DNA of 8,087 nucleotides from CBDTYW01 sp965364735 (GTDB lineage: Bacteria > Actinomycetota > Nitriliruptoria > Nitriliruptorales > Nitriliruptoraceae): assembly GCA_965364735.1 (NCBI GenBank), contig CBDTYW010000174.1, forward strand, positions 1-8,087, in the 5' to 3' direction. The notes below the pieces were generated by a model, which had not been told where the DNA came from, did no database searches, and saw nothing but the letters and a program-made list of their open reading frames with translations. Numbering within the stretch: the stretch's first letter is position 1; every line of letters starts with the position of its first letter. Below are positions 6,377 to 8,087 of the stretch, piece by piece. The position numbers and the translations under genes were made by a program.

Positions 6377-8087
6377 TCAGACAACGTCGAACTGCTGGTT
6401 GATCTTGATCGACTTGTTGTTCGAGGTGTCCCACGCACGACCGAAGACCTTGTAGGTGCCTGCGTCGAGGGAGACCGTCACCATGAGGTCCACTTCCCCG
6501 CCGGCCCCGTCGAGCGTCGCCGGGAGCTGGGCGTAGGTGCCCCAGGTGCCGTCCGGGTGCAGGTACTGGCCGGTCGTGAGGTTGCGGATCTCGAAGATGG
6601 CGCGGTCGACCTCGACGTCGTCGCTGGCGTGGCCGAGGAGATCCCGCGTGCCAGCCGGGACCGGTCCCTCCGCGTCGGGGTCCTCGAGGGTGACGACGGG
6701 CGGGTCGACGTCGATCACGCCGGTGTCGACGGTGAAGTTGTGGAACGGACGCGGCTGCTCGCGCAGACCCGAGGAGTCCGTGGTCCGGACCTCGATGCGG
6801 TAGCTGCCATCGGGCAGCGTCGCCGCGTGGTCCCACGTGGTGCTGGCGCCGCCGGGCGTCCCGAGCGTCGTGGGCAGCGCCGCCCACACCCCGAAGGTCC
6901 CGTCCGCGTGCAGCCACGTGTTGGCGTTGCGGTCCTTCACGATGATGTCGACGGCCGACACCGAGACGTCATCCGTCGCGAGACCGGAGAAGACGACGGA
7001 GGTGTCGTTGAGCACGCCGTTTGCCGCCGGTGCGGTGATGGTTCCTGTCGGAGCCTGGGTGTCGGTCGAGACGGAGAAGTTCTGCTTGGCCGGCGACAGG
7101 TCCCACTGGAGCAGGTGGTCGCGGGCGTAGGCGAAGACCTGGTAGTCGCCGTCGGGAAGCCCGGCGTAGGTCTTCGTCCAGGTCGCGTTGGGAGTGGCAC
7201 CCCCGATGGTCACGGCGCGCTGTCGGTTCCACGCGCCCCACGTGCCGTCCGGCTGGATCCAGAGACCGGAGTTGACGTCGCGCAGGCCGAGGTCGACCTC
7301 CTTCATCTTCACGTCGTCGGTGGCGGTTCCCGAGACGGTGACGTCGTCGCCGCTGGAGAACACGTCGTTCTGGACCGGCAGGTCGACGACGGTCTCCGGT
7401 CGCGCGGTGTCGGTCGCTGGGGTCAGGTCGAAGAGCCCGTGATGACCACGGTTCTGGCTGCCCCAGTCGTTGCCGTCCGAGCCGCCGAGCAGGGCGTCCT
7501 CGCTGGCCTCCAGCGCGAGCACGCCACGGAATCCGGTTGCACCCGGGTTCCACGGCAGGCCGGTGCCGTCGGCTGGGTCGAGCGCCGCGATCTGGTAGCG
7601 CGGGACCGAGCCTGCGGGGTTCTTGACGCCGTTGCCGGTCGGGTAGTCGGTGTAGTCGGTCCCCGGACCCATGACGGAGGTGAAGTGTCCACCGACGTAG
7701 ACCGCGGAGTCCGTGATCGCGACCGCCTCGGGAGTGTCGAAGAGCGCTCCGACCCAGTCGAAGTCGACGTCGCCGTCCGGGTCGGGAACGGCCGGGAAAC
7801 GAACCGCGACGTCACATCCGACCGGGAAGTTCCCGACCGCCGACACCGCGACGAGCCAGGTGCCGTCGGGGCTGTACTTGGCGTCACGCATCCACGGGTA
7901 GATGCGGTTCTGCTGGCACGTGTAGTCGTAGTGGTCGGTCGACCAGTCGGTCAGCGCGGGCGTCGCGGAGATGTCGATCTCCGCCAGCATCGGCCGGTAC
8001 GCGCCCGCGACGTGGCGGCCGGTGTGGCTCACGAGGAGGCGGTCGCCATCCGTGGCAATGTCGAGCGAGCGGACCTCGAGGCCCCAT
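6377..8087 (-). CDS. Secreted multidomain protein: beta-propeller-like region plus three Ig-like repeats (C-terminal part)
   Basis: The frame is open to the right edge, so the 5' end and any signal peptide lie outside the window; about 569 codons are visible. The GTG at 8032 is probably internal, because in-frame coding sequence with propeller-like content (SLDIATDGDRLLVSHTG) runs straight through it. The first part (8087 to about 7410) has beta-propeller features typical of actinobacterial surface proteins with delta-60-type repeats: AKYSPDGTWLVAVS, VYVGGHFTSV (about 7703-7674), IAALDPADGTGLPWNP, and LALEASEDALLGGSDGNDW. The rest is three related Ig-like units of about 110 residues, each with a SG.A.DDV pattern, a (P/A)DGT(W/F)G motif and a closing F.V strand. 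There is no LPXTG signal and no C-terminal membrane segment, so it is probably released or attached through missing N-terminal parts. Ligand and function are not known; there is no enzyme motif in the visible part. The reductase gene starts 7 bases after the stop. Confidence 0.8.
   Translation of the reverse strand, partial: WGLEVRSLDIATDGDRLLVSHTGRHVAGAYRPMLAEIDISATPALTDWSTDHYDYTCQQNRIYPWMRDAKYSPDGTWLVAVSAVGNFPVGCDVAVRFPAVPDPDGDVDFDWVGALFDTPEAVAITDSAVYVGGHFTSVMGPGTDYTDYPTGNGVKNPAGSVPRYQIAALDPADGTGLPWNPGATGFRGVLALEASEDALLGGSDGNDWGSQNRGHHGLFDLTPATDTARPETVVDLPVQNDVFSSGDDVTVSGTATDDVKMKEVDLGLRDVNSGLWIQPDGTWGAWNRQRAVTIGGATPNATWTKTYAGLPDGDYQVFAYARDHLLQWDLSPAKQNFSVSTDTQAPTGTITAPAANGVLNDTSVVFSGLATDDVSVSAVDIIVKDRNANTWLHADGTFGVWAALPTTLGTPGGASTTWDHAATLPDGSYRIEVRTTDSSGLREQPRPFHNFTVDTGVIDVDPPVVTLEDPDAEGPVPAGTRDLLGHASDDVEVDRAIFEIRNLTTGQYLHPDGTWGTYAQLPATLDGAGGEVDLMVTVSLDAGTYKVFGRAWDTSNNKSIKINQQFDVV
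6380..6709 (-). repeat. Ig-like protein repeat, copy 3
   Basis: The C-terminal unit of the large secreted protein, starting PPVVTLEDP and ending at QQFDVV, the protein's last residues. It has GHASDDVEVDRAIFEIRN, YLHPDGTWGTY (PDGTWG at 6539-6556) and YKVFGRAWDTSNN. It aligns by eye with copies 1 and 2 at protein level, but the DNA has diverged. Confidence 0.7.
6722..7060 (-). repeat. Ig-like protein repeat, copy 2
   Basis: The middle unit, starting TQAPTGTITAP and ending in FTVDTG. It shares SGLATDDVSVSAVDIIVKD, WLHADGTFGVW (ADGTFG at 6890-6907) and LPDGSYRIEVRTTDSSG with its neighbours. The order of conserved blocks is identical in all three copies, which indicates ancient duplication of one domain. 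Confidence 0.7.
7061..7402 (-). repeat. Ig-like protein repeat, copy 1
   Basis: The first unit after the propeller-like region, starting RPETVVDLP and ending in FSVSTD. It has SGTATDDVKMKEVDLGLRD, WIQPDGTWGAW (PDGTWG at 7235-7252) and LPDGDYQVFAYARD. The short DTQ/DTA links between units fit a beads-on-a-string stalk. Confidence 0.7.

Noticed and set aside
7980..8032. GTG 8032 as the true start of the right-edge protein
   Set aside because: The frame continues upstream with propeller-like coding sequence to the edge, and a secreted protein would need a signal peptide, which is not found after 8032.
1..8087. CRISPR arrays, tRNA or rRNA genes, insertion sequences
   Set aside because: I saw no regularly spaced short repeats, cloverleaf-type sequences, transposase motifs or terminal inverted repeats; the window is almost fully covered by ordinary protein-coding genes.

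Overview
The window is a GC-rich stretch in which every supportable gene lies on the minus strand, so transcription runs from high to low coordinates. A Pup protein ending in Gly-Gly-Gln together with a Dop homologue points to an actinobacterium. The cell-wall-binding (CWB2-type) protein at the left edge and the multidomain secreted protein at the right edge suggest an environmental, possibly deep-branching lineage, perhaps near Nitriliruptoria or Acidimicrobiia. That placement is inference; no rRNA or other taxonomic marker is present.

In transcription order: (1) 8087-6377, the C-terminal part of a large secreted protein with a beta-propeller-like region followed by three tandem Ig-like repeats; (2) 6369-5365, a ketopantoate reductase (PanE/ApbA) family oxidoreductase; (3) 5308-3809, dop, the Pup deamidase/depupylase; (4) 3793-2627, an LtrA-family membrane protein; (5) 2580-2383, pup; (6) 2288-315 (or from 2324), a protein with two UspA-like domains fused to a DUF389 membrane domain; (7) 276-1, the start of a secreted CWB2 protein that runs off the left edge. 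Gaps between genes are 7, 56, 15, 46, 58-94 and 38 bases. No stretch over 300 bases lacks a gene, and no strong rho-independent terminator or convincing sigma-70-type promoter is visible, so several genes may be cotranscribed.

The functional core is the pupylation pair. Pup is encoded with C-terminal Gln, so Dop must deamidate it to Glu before PafA can ligate it to target lysines. In well-studied actinobacteria dop is followed directly by pup and then by the proteasome genes prcB and prcA. Here an LtrA-family membrane protein sits between dop and pup, and a Usp-Usp-DUF389 protein takes the place of prcBA. This altered locus is the most noteworthy point. Neither prcBA, mpa nor pafA is in the window; they may be elsewhere in the genome. 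The edge genes are cell-surface functions with no obvious link to pupylation.
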